Origin: Streptomyces sp. NBC_01260
GTDB lineage: Bacteria > Actinomycetota > Actinomycetes > Streptomycetales > Streptomycetaceae
Length of the DNA stretch: 64,000 nt
Direction: 5' to 3'
NCBI RefSeq assembly: GCF_036226405.1
Contig: NZ_CP108464.1
Span: 7,006,001-7,070,000, forward strand
Part shown: in pieces, positions 27,493-35,499 of the stretch
How positions within the stretch are numbered: the stretch's first letter is position 1
Layout: each line of letters opens with the position of its first letter
Position numbers and translations under genes: made by a program
The notes under the pieces: generated by a model
Told to the model about the DNA's origin: nothing
Seen by the model: the letters and a program-made list of their open reading frames with translations, nothing else
Database searches by the model: none

Positions 27493-28859
27493 TGACACTT
27501 ACCGGCAAGCAGGCCACGACCGGCGCGGCCCAGCGACTGGAACCCCTCGTCGAGCAACTGCTCGGCGGCACGCTCCCGGTCAGGGTACGGATGTGGGACG
27601 GCAGCGAGACCGGGGCCGCAGACGGCCCTCTGGTCCACGTCCGGTCCCGGCGGGCGCTGCGCCGGCTGCTCTGGGCGCCGGGCGAACTCGGCCTCGCCGA
27701 GGCGTACATCACCGGTGACGTGGAGGTCGAGGGAGACCTGGCCGAAGGGCTGCGGGCGATGCGTCACGCCGTACGCGAGCGCGGGCTGCGCCCGCCGCGT
27801 CCCGGCATCGGCGACCGGCTGCGGGCCGCCGGCACCGCACTGCGCCTGGGCGCGGTGGGGCCCCGGCCGCCGGTTCCCGCCGCCCGCGCGGGACTCCACG
27901 GCGTCCTGCACAGCAAGTCCCGCGACCGGGCCGCCATCAGCCACCACTACGACCTCTCCAACGCCTTCTACGCCCTGCTCCTCGACGAGACGATGGCCTA
28001 CTCCTGCGGCTACTGGACCAGCGACGCCCCCGGTTACGGACCCGCCGACGCCCAGCGCGACAAGCTCGAACTGATCTGCCGCAAGCTGGACCTGCGCCCC
28101 GGAGCCCGCCTGCTCGACATCGGCTGCGGCTGGGGATCGCTGACCCTGTACGCCGCACAGCGGCACGGAGTCCGGGTCACCGCCGTCACCCTCGCCCGGG
28201 AACAGGCCGCCCACGTCCGCGCACAGGTGGCCGAACGGAACCTGGGCGACCTGGTCGAGGTCCGCTGCTGCGACTACCGGGACATCGACCGGGCACCGGG
28301 GCACGAGGGCGGTTACGACGCGGTGTCCACCGTCGAGATGGGCGAGCACGTGGGGGACGCGGAGTACCCCGCCTTCACCGCGACCCTGCACGCCATGGTC
28401 CGACCGCGCGGGCGGGTGCTGGTCCAGCAGATGTCCCGGGGCCGCGACGCACCGGGCGGCGGCGCGTTCGTCGAGTCGTACATCGCGCCCGACATGCACA
28501 TGCGCCCGCTCGGGGAGACGGTCGCACTGCTGGAGAGCGCCGGACTCGAAGTACGTGACGTCGAGGCGCTGCGCGAGCACTACGTCCGGACCGTCGAGGC
28601 GTGGCGGCGCACTCTGGAGCGGAACCAGCGGGAGTTCGTGGACCTGGTCGGGGAGGAGACCGTACGGGTGTGGCGGCTCTACCTGGCCGGTGGCGCCCTC
28701 GCCTTCGAGGAGCGGCGGATGGGCGTGGACCAGATCCTCTCCGTACGGCCGGAGGAGACCGGTGCGGCCGCGATGCCCGCCACCCGGCGCGGCTGGTACG
28801 CGCAACCGGCGGCGGAACCGGTCGTCCGCGACGGCGCGACGGCCGGGGGCACCGGGTGA
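27492..28859 (+). CDS. Cyclopropane-fatty-acid-synthase-like SAM methyltransferase, copy 2
   Basis: 455-aa second CFA-type methyltransferase. ATG at 27492 shares one base with the stop of copy 1. ISHHYDLSNAFYALLLDETMAYSCGYW, SAM motif LLDIGCGWGSLTLYAAQ and STVEMGEHVG are present. It differs from copy 1 outside the motifs (GYW instead of AVF, EMGEHV instead of EMIEAV), so it is not a recent duplicate. Two consecutive CFA-type enzymes may act in sequence or on different chains. The M. tuberculosis sigK locus, as I recall, has only one. Confidence 0.9.
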   Translation: MTLTGKQATTGAAQRLEPLVEQLLGGTLPVRVRMWDGSETGAADGPLVHVRSRRALRRLLWAPGELGLAEAYITGDVEVEGDLAEGLRAMRHAVRERGLRPPRPGIGDRLRAAGTALRLGAVGPRPPVPAARAGLHGVLHSKSRDRAAISHHYDLSNAFYALLLDETMAYSCGYWTSDAPGYGPADAQRDKLELICRKLDLRPGARLLDIGCGWGSLTLYAAQRHGVRVTAVTLAREQAAHVRAQVAERNLGDLVEVRCCDYRDIDRAPGHEGGYDAVSTVEMGEHVGDAEYPAFTATLHAMVRPRGRVLVQQMSRGRDAPGGGAFVESYIAPDMHMRPLGETVALLESAGLEVRDVEALREHYVRTVEAWRRTLERNQREFVDLVGEETVRVWRLYLAGGALAFEERRMGVDQILSVRPEETGAAAMPATRRGWYAQPAAEPVVRDGATAGGTG

Positions 28860-29662
28860 ACGGCTTCGGATGGGCGGCGTTCGCCGAGGGCCTCGCGCCC
28901 AGTGCGGGCGCCGCCCTCGCCGTCCTGCTCGGCACGTTCGTCGTCGCTCTGTACAGGGGCGTGCACCGGGTCGTGGACACCGCCTGGGGCCTGGGGTTCA
29001 CGGCCGTCGCACTCGTCTCCTACGCGATGTCGGCCGGCGGCGGGGGAGACGGCACCCGACGGCTTCTGGTCACCGTGCTGACGGCGGTGTGGGGGCTGCG
29101 CCTGGCCTGGCACATCGCCCGGCGGGGAAGGGGCCACGGCGAGGACCCACGCTACGAGGCGATGCTGGCCAAGGCGCCGGGGAGCCCCGCGCTGTACGCC
29201 CTGCGGAAGGTGTACCTGCTCCAGGGGGCCCTGGTCTGGCTGATCTCACTGCCGGTGCAGGCGGCCGGGTACGTCATGGGGCCGGCCGGAGCCTGGGCCT
29301 GGGCCGGTGCCGCGCTCTGGGCGGTCGGACTCGGCTTCGAGGCGGTGGGGGACCACCAGCTGGCCCGGTTCAAGGCGGATCCGGCCAACCGCGGGCGGAT
29401 CATGGACCGGGGGCTGTGGTCCTGGACCCGGCATCCGAACTACTTCGGCGATTTCTGCGTGTGGTGGGGCCTGTTCCTGATCGTCTGCGAGGCTCCGGCG
29501 GCTGCCGCGGCCACGGTCGTGGCGCCCGCGCTGATGAGCTTTCTGCTCATCGGCGGCAGCGGAAAGGCCCTGCTGGAACGGCATATGGCCCAGCGCCCCG
29601 GCTTCGCCGCGTACACCGCCAGGACCAGCGGCTTCTTCCCCCGGCCGCCGCGCCGGGGCTGA
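28856..29662 (+). CDS. DUF1295 membrane protein (steroid-reductase-like fold)
   Basis: 268-aa protein with about seven hydrophobic helices. The C-terminal GLWSWTRHPNYFGDFCVWWGLF is the signature of DUF1295/isoprenylcysteine methyltransferase-like and 5-alpha-reductase-like membrane enzymes that bind NAD(P)H or SAM. GTG at 28856 overlaps the previous stop by four bases. Last gene of the operon, in the Rv0446c position. It probably reduces an acyl intermediate made by the methyltransferases; this is inference. A bidirectional terminator lies beyond. Confidence 0.88.
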   Translation: MNGFGWAAFAEGLAPSAGAALAVLLGTFVVALYRGVHRVVDTAWGLGFTAVALVSYAMSAGGGGDGTRRLLVTVLTAVWGLRLAWHIARRGRGHGEDPRYEAMLAKAPGSPALYALRKVYLLQGALVWLISLPVQAAGYVMGPAGAWAWAGAALWAVGLGFEAVGDHQLARFKADPANRGRIMDRGLWSWTRHPNYFGDFCVWWGLFLIVCEAPAAAAATVVAPALMSFLLIGGSGKALLERHMAQRPGFAAYTARTSGFFPRPPRRG

Positions 29663-29687
29663 AGCCCACGGCCCTGGGGTGCAGTGG

Positions 29688-29729
29688 GCCCCGTACCTCC
29701 ATCGCCTCCCAACGGCGGAGGTACGGGGC
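29688..29729. terminator. Bidirectional terminator after the lipid operon
   Basis: Perfect 13-bp stem (29688-29700 and 29717-29729) with a 16-base loop, 25 bases after the DUF1295 stop and facing the convergent sigK-rskA unit. Confidence 0.75.
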
Positions 29730-29878
29730 GAGCACCGCGCAGTGGTCTCGGCCCGCCGGGACGACCCGACCCGGGGCGAGCGCCGTGACCACCACGTCCG
29801 GGGGCGGGACCTTCGCCGCGAGGCGGCCGGCGGTCCCGCTCGCGACATGTGCCCGTCGTGGCGCGGCTCATGCTGCCC

Positions 29879-29921
29879 GCGGCAGGTTGTCCGGAACGCG
29901 CCGTTGCGGACAACCTGCCGC
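29879..29921. terminator. Terminator after rskA
   Basis: Perfect 15-bp stem (29879-29893 and 29907-29921) with a 13-base loop, 11 bases downstream of the minus-strand rskA stop. The 29730-29878 stretch between the two hairpins shows no gene. Confidence 0.8.
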
Positions 29922-29932
29922 AGGCCACCACC

Positions 29933-30712
29933 TCATGCCGACGGCAGCTTCATCAGCGCCAGGGGAGTGGAGGTCGGCTGCTTCGACCCGCCCGCCGGCT
30001 CGACCGTGATGCCCATGCCCGTGGCGCCGTCCACCGGCCCGTCGAGCAGGGTCGCGTACGTCGTCGACGAGGGGCCGGTCGCCTGCATCAGCCCTGCGGA
30101 ACGCATCGTGCCGCCGTCGTCGAACCACAGCTGGTAGACCTTGCCGCCGGGTGCCTGCGCCAGCCCCGAGGCGAGGAACACGGCCCGGTCCTGGCTCCTG
30201 GAGACCACCACGGTGCCCTTCACCCCGTCGCTCAGCGTGGCCGAATCGGACCGGGCGTCGGGGGCCGAGATGACCTCGGCCACCTGCCGGCTCCGCTGCT
30301 GGGCGGCGCGGGCGTCGGACCGGGCGTCCTGCGCCTCCTGGTGCTGCCAGACGGCGATGCCGCCGAAGCCGGCCGCCGCGGCGAGGCAGGCGGCCAGCGC
30401 GAACCTCGACAACCGCCCGGCCCGGCCCGTGCCGTCCCGGCCGGTGCCCCCGCCGGAACGGGCCCGCCGGCCGGTGGACGGCGACTCCTGGCGTACGGTC
30501 GCGATCTCCCGCAGCACCCGCTCACGCAGGTCCCGCGAGGGCGTGGCCGCCACCGCGAGGCCGAGCCGGGTCGCCGTCTCCGACAGCTCCCGTACCTCCA
30601 CGGAGCAGGCCTCGCAGTCGCCCAGGTGGCGTTCGAACTCCCGGCGTTCGGTCTCCGGCAGCGCGTGCAGGGCGTAGGCCCCGGTCAGTGTGTGAAGTCC
30701 GGCGTCGCTCAT
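29933..30712 (-). CDS. rskA: Anti-sigma-K factor RskA
   Basis: 259-aa single-pass anti-sigma factor. The cytoplasmic N-terminal domain carries the zinc-type motif His29-x3-Cys33-x2-Cys36 (ERHLGDCEAC), a membrane helix follows at about residues 103-123 (RFALAACLAAAAGFGGIAVW), and an extracytoplasmic RskA domain with VYQLWFDDGG completes it. The ATG overlaps the sigK stop by four bases, giving fixed stoichiometry. It should hold SigK inactive until regulated proteolysis; the signal is unknown, although the Mo oxidoreductase in the regulon hints at redox. Confidence 0.93.
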   Translation of the reverse strand: MSDAGLHTLTGAYALHALPETERREFERHLGDCEACSVEVRELSETATRLGLAVAATPSRDLRERVLREIATVRQESPSTGRRARSGGGTGRDGTGRAGRLSRFALAACLAAAAGFGGIAVWQHQEAQDARSDARAAQQRSRQVAEVISAPDARSDSATLSDGVKGTVVVSRSQDRAVFLASGLAQAPGGKVYQLWFDDGGTMRSAGLMQATGPSSTTYATLLDGPVDGATGMGITVEPAGGSKQPTSTPLALMKLPSA

Positions 30713-31293
30713 GAGCTCACCCCGAGGCAGTCGCGCAGCCGGATCAGTCCGTCGCGCAGTCGAGTCTTGATCGTTCCGAGCGGCACCGCCAGCAGTTCCC
30801 CTACCTCGCGATAGGTCAGTCCGCGGTAGTACGCCAGCGTGACGGACTCCCGTTGCAGCTCCGAGAGGGTCCGCATGCAGCGGCGGACCTGCTCCCGCTC
30901 CAGCCGGCTCTCGACCTGTTCGGTGACTTCGTCGAAGGCGGGGGTGCGGTCGAGCAGCGCGGCCTTGTGCTCACGGGCCGTCGTCGCCTCCACCGAGCGC
31001 ACCCGGTCCACGGCCCGGTGGTGGGCCAGGGTCAGCACCCAGTTCATGGCACTGCCGCGGGCCGCCTGGAAGCGCGGCGCGGTGCGCCACACCTCCACCA
31101 GCACCTCCTGTGCGACCTCCTCCGACTGGGCGGGGTCGCGCAGGACGCTTCTCACCAGCCCGAGCACCGGACCGCAGACCGCTTCGTACACCTGAGCGAA
31201 AGCGTCCTGATCACCCCGGGCGACCATTCCCAGGAGCTCCTGGAGGTCGGGCCCGGCCGAGGCCAGTCCGCTGATGTGCACGGCTTCTTTCAC
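30709..31293 (-). CDS. sigK: ECF RNA polymerase sigma factor SigK
   Basis: 194-aa ECF sigma factor. Region 2 (AFAQVYEAVCGPVLGLVRSVLRDPAQSEEVAQEVLVEVWRTAPRF, about 32-75) and region 4 (LSELQRESVTLAYYRGLTYREVGELLAVPLGTIKTRLRDGL, about 143-185) are intact. GTG at 31293. It is translationally coupled to rskA and convergent with the lipid operon, the gene arrangement of M. tuberculosis sigK. A promoter identical in type to the two at 24 kb lies 40-68 bases upstream, indicating autoregulation. Confidence 0.93.
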   Translation of the reverse strand: MKEAVHISGLASAGPDLQELLGMVARGDQDAFAQVYEAVCGPVLGLVRSVLRDPAQSEEVAQEVLVEVWRTAPRFQAARGSAMNWVLTLAHHRAVDRVRSVEATTAREHKAALLDRTPAFDEVTEQVESRLEREQVRRCMRTLSELQRESVTLAYYRGLTYREVGELLAVPLGTIKTRLRDGLIRLRDCLGVSS

Positions 31294-31332
31294 GCGGGCT
31301 TCCTCCCGGGGCGGTCAACGGTCTCCAGGGGT

Positions 31333-31361
31333 GATTCGGAGCCGGTTGCGGTGCGGATTGG
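31333..31361 (-). promoter_or_regulatory. SigK-type promoter of sigK-rskA (autoregulation)
   Basis: On the minus strand CCAATCC (31361-31355), 16 bases, CGAATC (31338-31333). Third copy of the motif; the predicted leader is about 35 bases. Confidence 0.85.
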
Positions 31362-31395
31362 TCGGCGGGGGAAATCCTTCCACGTCTTCCGGATT

Positions 31396-31438
31396 TCGCG
31401 ATATATCGTGATTAATGTGTTCCGGAGAGTCGCGATAT
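31396..31438. promoter_or_regulatory. Probable PadR operator
   Basis: Imperfect palindrome TCGCGATATATCGTGA (31396-31411) containing the perfect CGATATATCG, and a second TCGCGATAT at 31430-31438. AT-rich symmetrical sites are unusual for this genome and lie just upstream of the PadR gene, so autoregulation is inferred. Confidence 0.5.
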
Positions 31439-31483
31439 GTTCGGCTACGAGTATTCGACGGCGAGGGAAGGGTGGCGGGGGCG

Positions 31484-32143
31484 GTGGCCAAGCGGCGCAA
31501 GCTCAGCAATCCTCTGGCCCTCACGGTGATGCTGCTCGCCGAGCGGTCCATGCACCCGTACGAGATCGCCCAGACCCTGCGCCGTCGCGGCAAGCAGCAC
31601 AGCGTCAAGATCAATTTCGGTTCGCTCTACACCGTGGTCCAGAACCTGGAGAAGCACGGCTACGTGGAGGTCACGGGCGTACAGCGGCAGGGCAACCGCC
31701 CCGAGCGCACGCTCTACGGCATCACGGAGGCCGGGCGGGCCGAGATGCTGGACTGGCTGTCCGACCTGATCGCGGTCCCGGCCGCCGAGTTCCCCGTCTT
31801 CGACACGGCTCTGTCGCTGCTTCCCGTCCTGCCGCCGGACGAGGTGGCCGAGCTCCTCTCGGACCGGGAGCAGGCGCTGGCCGTGCAGTCGGCGGCGCTC
31901 CGGGGGGTGCTCGGCCGGCTGGGCGACGCCCTTCCCCGGGTCTTCGTCGTGGAGACCGAGTACCAGGTCCACATGATCGAGGCGCAGCTCGCATGGATCA
32001 GGGGTTTCCGCAAGGAGCTCGGTGACGCCACCATCAGCGGCATCGAGGAGTGGAAGTCCTTCCATGAGACCGGCGAGGTCCCGCAGGGCTGGCAGGACCT
32101 GGACGAGCAGGAGATCGTCCTCGACCCCGAACGCACGAGGTGA
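31484..32143 (+). CDS. PadR-family transcriptional regulator
   Basis: About 219-aa regulator. The PadR winged helix occupies the first 95 residues (LSNPLALTVMLLAERSMHPYEIAQTLRRRG, INFGSLYTVVQNLEKHGYVEV, TLYGITEAGRAEM); a longer C-terminal dimerisation domain follows. GTG at 31484 is preferred because family members begin near KRRKLSNPL; GTG 31472 and 31415 are possible alternatives. The target is unknown. It lies between sigK and the siderophore-interacting gene, and palindromic AT-rich sites upstream probably mediate autoregulation. Confidence 0.85.
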   Translation: MAKRRKLSNPLALTVMLLAERSMHPYEIAQTLRRRGKQHSVKINFGSLYTVVQNLEKHGYVEVTGVQRQGNRPERTLYGITEAGRAEMLDWLSDLIAVPAAEFPVFDTALSLLPVLPPDEVAELLSDREQALAVQSAALRGVLGRLGDALPRVFVVETEYQVHMIEAQLAWIRGFRKELGDATISGIEEWKSFHETGEVPQGWQDLDEQEIVLDPERTR

Positions 32144-32165
32144 CGGGGAGGGGGAGAAGAAGAAA

Positions 32166-32207
32166 AGACCCTGACAGATGCTGTTGGAGCAGCGCCTGCC
32201 AGGGTCT
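32166..32207. terminator. Terminator between the convergent PadR and SIP genes
   Basis: 12-bp stem (32166-32177 and 32196-32207) with one A-C mismatch and an 18-base loop, 23 bases after the PadR stop. Confidence 0.6.
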
Positions 32208-32286
32208 CGAACCCCGGACCGGACATGCCGAGACGGCGGGCCAGGCGATCGAGGTGCGGCGTTGAGCCGGACTTCGCGGGCGCGGT

Positions 32287-33129
32287 CTACGCGGCGTTCT
32301 CCTGCTCGCGCTCCACCTGTGCGTTCCATTCGCGCTTGACCGAGCGCCAGGCGTCGTCGTTCTGGCCCAGGCGCCAGTAGCCGGAGATCGACAGCTGGGG
32401 CAGCGGGATGCCGCGGTCCAGCCGCAGATGGCGGCGGATGTCCTTGACGAAGCCGGCCTCGCCGTGGACGAACGCCTGCACCTCGCCCGCCGGGAACGCC
32501 AGTTCCTTCACGGCGGCGGTGAGTGCCTCACCGACCGGGCGGTCGCCCCGGTGCAGCCAGTTCACCTCGGCGCCCTCCGGCGTCGCGATCTTCTGCTCCT
32601 CCGTGCCGTCCGCGACCTCGATGAAGGCATGCACCACGGCGTTGGCGGGCATCTGCTCCATCGCCGCGGCGATGGCCGGCAGTGCGCTCTCGTCGCCCAC
32701 CAGGAGATGCCAGTCGGCCGAGGCGTCCGGGCCGTAACCGCCGCCGGGTCCCAGGAAGGTCACCGGGTCACCGGCCGCGGCGCGCGCCGCCCACGGGCCC
32801 GCGAGGCCCTCGTCGCCGTGCACCACGAAGTCGATGGCCATCTCCCGGGTGGCCGGGTCCCAGGAGCGCACCGTGTACGTGCGGGTGGTGGGCCACAGCT
32901 CGCGCGGGAACTCCTCGCGGATGCGGGCCATGTCGAAGGGGTGCGCGTACTCGGCGCCCTCGGGGGCGAAGCAGAGCTTGACGTAGTGATCGCTGTAACC
33001 GGACAGCGCGAAATCCGCGAGACCGTCACCGCCGAGCACCACCCGGATCATGTGCGGGGTGATCTGCTCGGTGCGCAGGACCTGCGCACCCTGTGCCTTG
33101 GGGGCCTGCCGCGCCGGTCGTTCTGCCAC
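32287..33129 (-). CDS. Siderophore-interacting protein (FAD/NAD(P)H ferric-siderophore reductase)
   Basis: 280-aa SIP-family reductase that releases iron from imported ferric siderophores in the cytoplasm. FAD-binding segment WPTTRTYTVRSWDP with IDFVVHGDEGLAGPWA (about 80-120), and the NAD(P)H/SIP domain with HLLVGDESALPAIAAAMEQMP and FVHGEAGFVKDIRRHL. GTG start at 33129. An iron-box sequence lies 55 bases upstream, so it should be repressed in iron-replete cells by a DmdR/IdeR-type regulator encoded elsewhere. Confidence 0.93.
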   Translation of the reverse strand: MAERPARQAPKAQGAQVLRTEQITPHMIRVVLGGDGLADFALSGYSDHYVKLCFAPEGAEYAHPFDMARIREEFPRELWPTTRTYTVRSWDPATREMAIDFVVHGDEGLAGPWAARAAAGDPVTFLGPGGGYGPDASADWHLLVGDESALPAIAAAMEQMPANAVVHAFIEVADGTEEQKIATPEGAEVNWLHRGDRPVGEALTAAVKELAFPAGEVQAFVHGEAGFVKDIRRHLRLDRGIPLPQLSISGYWRLGQNDDAWRSVKREWNAQVEREQENAA

Positions 33130-33183
33130 GAGGTTGTCTCCCTGTTTCGGATGGCCCGGACCACTGACCCCGGAGGGTCGGTA

Positions 33184-33202
33184 TTAGGGTTACCTAACTT
33201 AA
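33184..33202 (-). promoter_or_regulatory. Iron box (DmdR/IdeR operator)
   Basis: Minus-strand TTAAGTTAGGTAACCCTAA matches 14 of 19 positions of the iron box TTAGGTTAGGCTCACCTAA as I recall it, including both outer half-sites. It is placed directly upstream of the siderophore-interacting reductase. Confidence 0.8.
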
Positions 33203-33206
33203 CACC

Positions 33207-34130
33207 TCAGTTCCGAAGTGTGGAGAGCAGGCGCTGCAGGGCGCCGCCCAGCCCCCACTGGTCCGCAAGGGCTTCGAGCGCCGCCGGGTCGCGCGGCTCG
33301 GCGGGAAGCGCGGGGTCGAACTCCGGGAGCGGTACGTCACCGGCGACCCGGACCACCGTCGGTGCGACGGCCACGTAGTCACGGGCCTCGTCGAGGCGTT
33401 TGCGTTGCGACGGCGTCAGCTTCGCGGCCGGGTCGTCCACCGCCGCCATGATTCCGGCCAGATCGCCGAAGGCGTCCAGCAGCTTCGCCGCCGTCTTCTC
33501 GCCGATGCCGGGCACGCCGGGCAGCCCGTCGCTCGGGTCGCCGCGCAGCAGTGCCAGATCGACGTAGCCCGGGCCGTCCACCCCGTACTTCTCGCGCAGC
33601 CAGGCCTCGTCCGTCACCTGGAGCGAACCGACGCCCTTCAGCGGGTAGAGCACCCGTACCCCGCGGGCGTCGTCCACCAGCTGGTAGAGGTCCCGGTCGC
33701 CCGTGACGATGTCCACCGGGCCGGTCGCCAGGCCGGCCAGCGTGCCGATCACGTCGTCCGCCTCGTACTCCGCGACACCGACCCGTGCGATCCCCAGGGC
33801 ATCGAGCACGTCCTCGATGATCGGCACCTGCGGGGCCAGCGTGTCGGGCGTCTCCTCCTCGTCGGGCAGCCCGCCGGCGGTCTCCACCGCGACCCGGTGC
33901 GCCTTGTACGAGGGGATCAGTTCGACCCGCCAGTGCGGCCGCCAGTCCGCGTCCATGCACGCGACCAGATCGTCCGGCCGGTGGTCCTGCACGAGCCGGC
34001 CGATGAAATCGAGCAGTCCGCGCACGGCGTTGACCGGGGTGCCGTCCGGTGCGCGCACCGAGTCGGGGACTCCGAAGTAGGCGCGGTAGTAGAGGGAAGC
34101 GGTGTCGAGGAGCATCAGGCGTCGCGTCAC
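33207..34130 (-). CDS. 5'-3' exonuclease (Pol I N-terminal domain type)
   Basis: 307-aa free-standing FEN-like nuclease. GTG at 34130 gives MTRRLMLLDTASLYYRAYFGVP; upstream codons lie in the promoter region of the ABC operon and are rejected. Metal-binding acidic motifs are LLDTASLYYRAYF, ACMDADWRPHWR, EYEADDVIG and TGDRDLYQL; the H3TH segment is RGDPSDGLPGVPGIGEKTA. It probably removes flaps or RNA primers alongside the PolA homologue encoded elsewhere. It is divergent from the betaine ABC operon. Confidence 0.92.
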   Translation of the reverse strand: MTRRLMLLDTASLYYRAYFGVPDSVRAPDGTPVNAVRGLLDFIGRLVQDHRPDDLVACMDADWRPHWRVELIPSYKAHRVAVETAGGLPDEEETPDTLAPQVPIIEDVLDALGIARVGVAEYEADDVIGTLAGLATGPVDIVTGDRDLYQLVDDARGVRVLYPLKGVGSLQVTDEAWLREKYGVDGPGYVDLALLRGDPSDGLPGVPGIGEKTAAKLLDAFGDLAGIMAAVDDPAAKLTPSQRKRLDEARDYVAVAPTVVRVAGDVPLPEFDPALPAEPRDPAALEALADQWGLGGALQRLLSTLRN

Positions 34131-34320
34131 ACCCCTGATGATGCCGCACCCTGCTGACAGCGGCCGCCGAGGACGCGGTTCCCGATCCCGGACCGCTTTT
34201 GTGTGAGCTGGATCACTCTCGTGTTTGGCCTGTGTAAGCGGGGGCAGGCGCGGCATCGGAGCGGACCACGTCGCATTTTCAACTAGTGCACGTGCCATGC
34301 GGACCGAATCCGCGCGCTCC

Positions 34321-34352
34321 ACGGTCTGCCGGAGGGGGTGGCAGACCGTTTT
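34321..34352 (+). promoter_or_regulatory. Terminator-like hairpin in the leader of the betaine ABC operon
   Basis: Perfect 10-bp stem (34321-34330 and 34340-34349) with a 9-base loop, directly followed by TTT then CGG. It ends 22 bases before the start codon of the ATPase gene and on the sense strand, so it may attenuate transcription or control translation. The rest of the 245-base divergent region shows no clear riboswitch. Confidence 0.5.
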
Positions 34353-34374
34353 CGGTTCAACGCGTGAGGTGTAT

Positions 34375-35499
34375 GTGTCAAGGCTGCAAGCCGAACACTT
34401 GTACAAGGTCTTCGGCAGACGACCCGATCAAGCCGTGCGGAAACTCGAGAGCGGTTCCGACCGTGACGAGCTGCGCGCCGAGGGAACGACCGCAGCGGTG
34501 ATCGACGCATCGTTCACCGTGGAACCGGGACAGATCTTCGTCGTGATGGGGCTGTCCGGGTCCGGCAAGTCCACTTTGCTGCGGATGCTCAACGGGCTGC
34601 TGGAGCCCACCGCCGGGAAGGTGCTGTTCGACGGCCAGGACCTGACCGCCCTGACCCCCGCCGAGCTCCGCCATGTCCGGTCCACCAAGATCAGCATGGT
34701 GTTCCAGCACTTCGCGCTCTTCCCTCACCGCAGCGTGCTGGAGAACGCCGGCTACGGCCTGGAGGTGCAGGGTGTGCCGCGCGACGAGCGCAACCGGCGC
34801 GCCACGGAGGCCCTGGAGATGACCGGCCTGGCGGGCTGGGAGAACTCCTGGCCCGACGAGCTGTCCGGCGGTATGCAGCAGCGTGTCGGCCTGGCCCGCG
34901 CACTGGCCACCGACGCCGACCTGCTCCTGATGGACGAGTCCTTCAGCGCACTCGACCCGCTGATCCGCCGCGACATGCAGGACCAGCTCCTGGAACTGCA
35001 GAAGCGGCTGAAGAAGACCATCGTCTTCATCACCCACGACCTCAACGAGGCCATGCGCCTCGGTGACCGTATCGCCGTGATGCGCGACGGGGAGATAGTC
35101 CAGCTCGGCACCGCCGAGGACATCCTCGTCACCCCGGCCAACGACTACGTCGCCTCCTTCACCCAGGACGTGGACCGCTCCCGGGTGCTGACCGCAGGCG
35201 CGATCATGGCCGAGCCGCACACCGTCATGGGCACCAGGACCGACGACGGCAAGGAACTCCGCACCCCGCAGGACGTCCTGCGGGAGGCCCCCGCCACCGT
35301 CACCGAGGGCACCCCGATCATCGAGCTGTTCACACCCTGCTCGCAGAGCGGTGTCGCGGTCGCCGTGACCGACGACAAGGGCAAGCTCGTCGGCGTCGTG
35401 CCCCGGGCCCGGCTGCTCGCCGTACTCGGTGAGCCGATGCCCCCCACCGAGGCTCCCCAGGACGCCGCGGCCTCGCTGAAGAAGGTGGCCAGTGTTTAG
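34375..35499 (+). CDS. Glycine betaine/proline-type ABC transporter ATP-binding protein
   Basis: 374-aa ProV/OpuAA-type ATPase. GTG at 34375 has GAGG five bases upstream and gives MSRLQAEHLYKVFGRRPDQAV, the usual family start. Walker A GLSGSGKST, Q-loop, signature LSGGMQQRVGLARAL, Walker B LLLMDESFSALDPL and switch His are all visible. The C-terminal 110 residues contain CBS-like sequence used by OpuA for ionic-strength sensing. It overlaps the permease/binding-protein fusion gene by eight bases. Confidence 0.95.
   Translation: MSRLQAEHLYKVFGRRPDQAVRKLESGSDRDELRAEGTTAAVIDASFTVEPGQIFVVMGLSGSGKSTLLRMLNGLLEPTAGKVLFDGQDLTALTPAELRHVRSTKISMVFQHFALFPHRSVLENAGYGLEVQGVPRDERNRRATEALEMTGLAGWENSWPDELSGGMQQRVGLARALATDADLLLMDESFSALDPLIRRDMQDQLLELQKRLKKTIVFITHDLNEAMRLGDRIAVMRDGEIVQLGTAEDILVTPANDYVASFTQDVDRSRVLTAGAIMAEPHTVMGTRTDDGKELRTPQDVLREAPATVTEGTPIIELFTPCSQSGVAVAVTDDKGKLVGVVPRARLLAVLGEPMPPTEAPQDAAASLKKVASV

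Noticed and set aside
32166..32235. tRNA-like stretch with a T-arm-like GGGTTCGAGACCC on the minus strand
   Set aside because: No D-arm, anticodon arm or acceptor stem can be built around it; better explained as a terminator hairpin.
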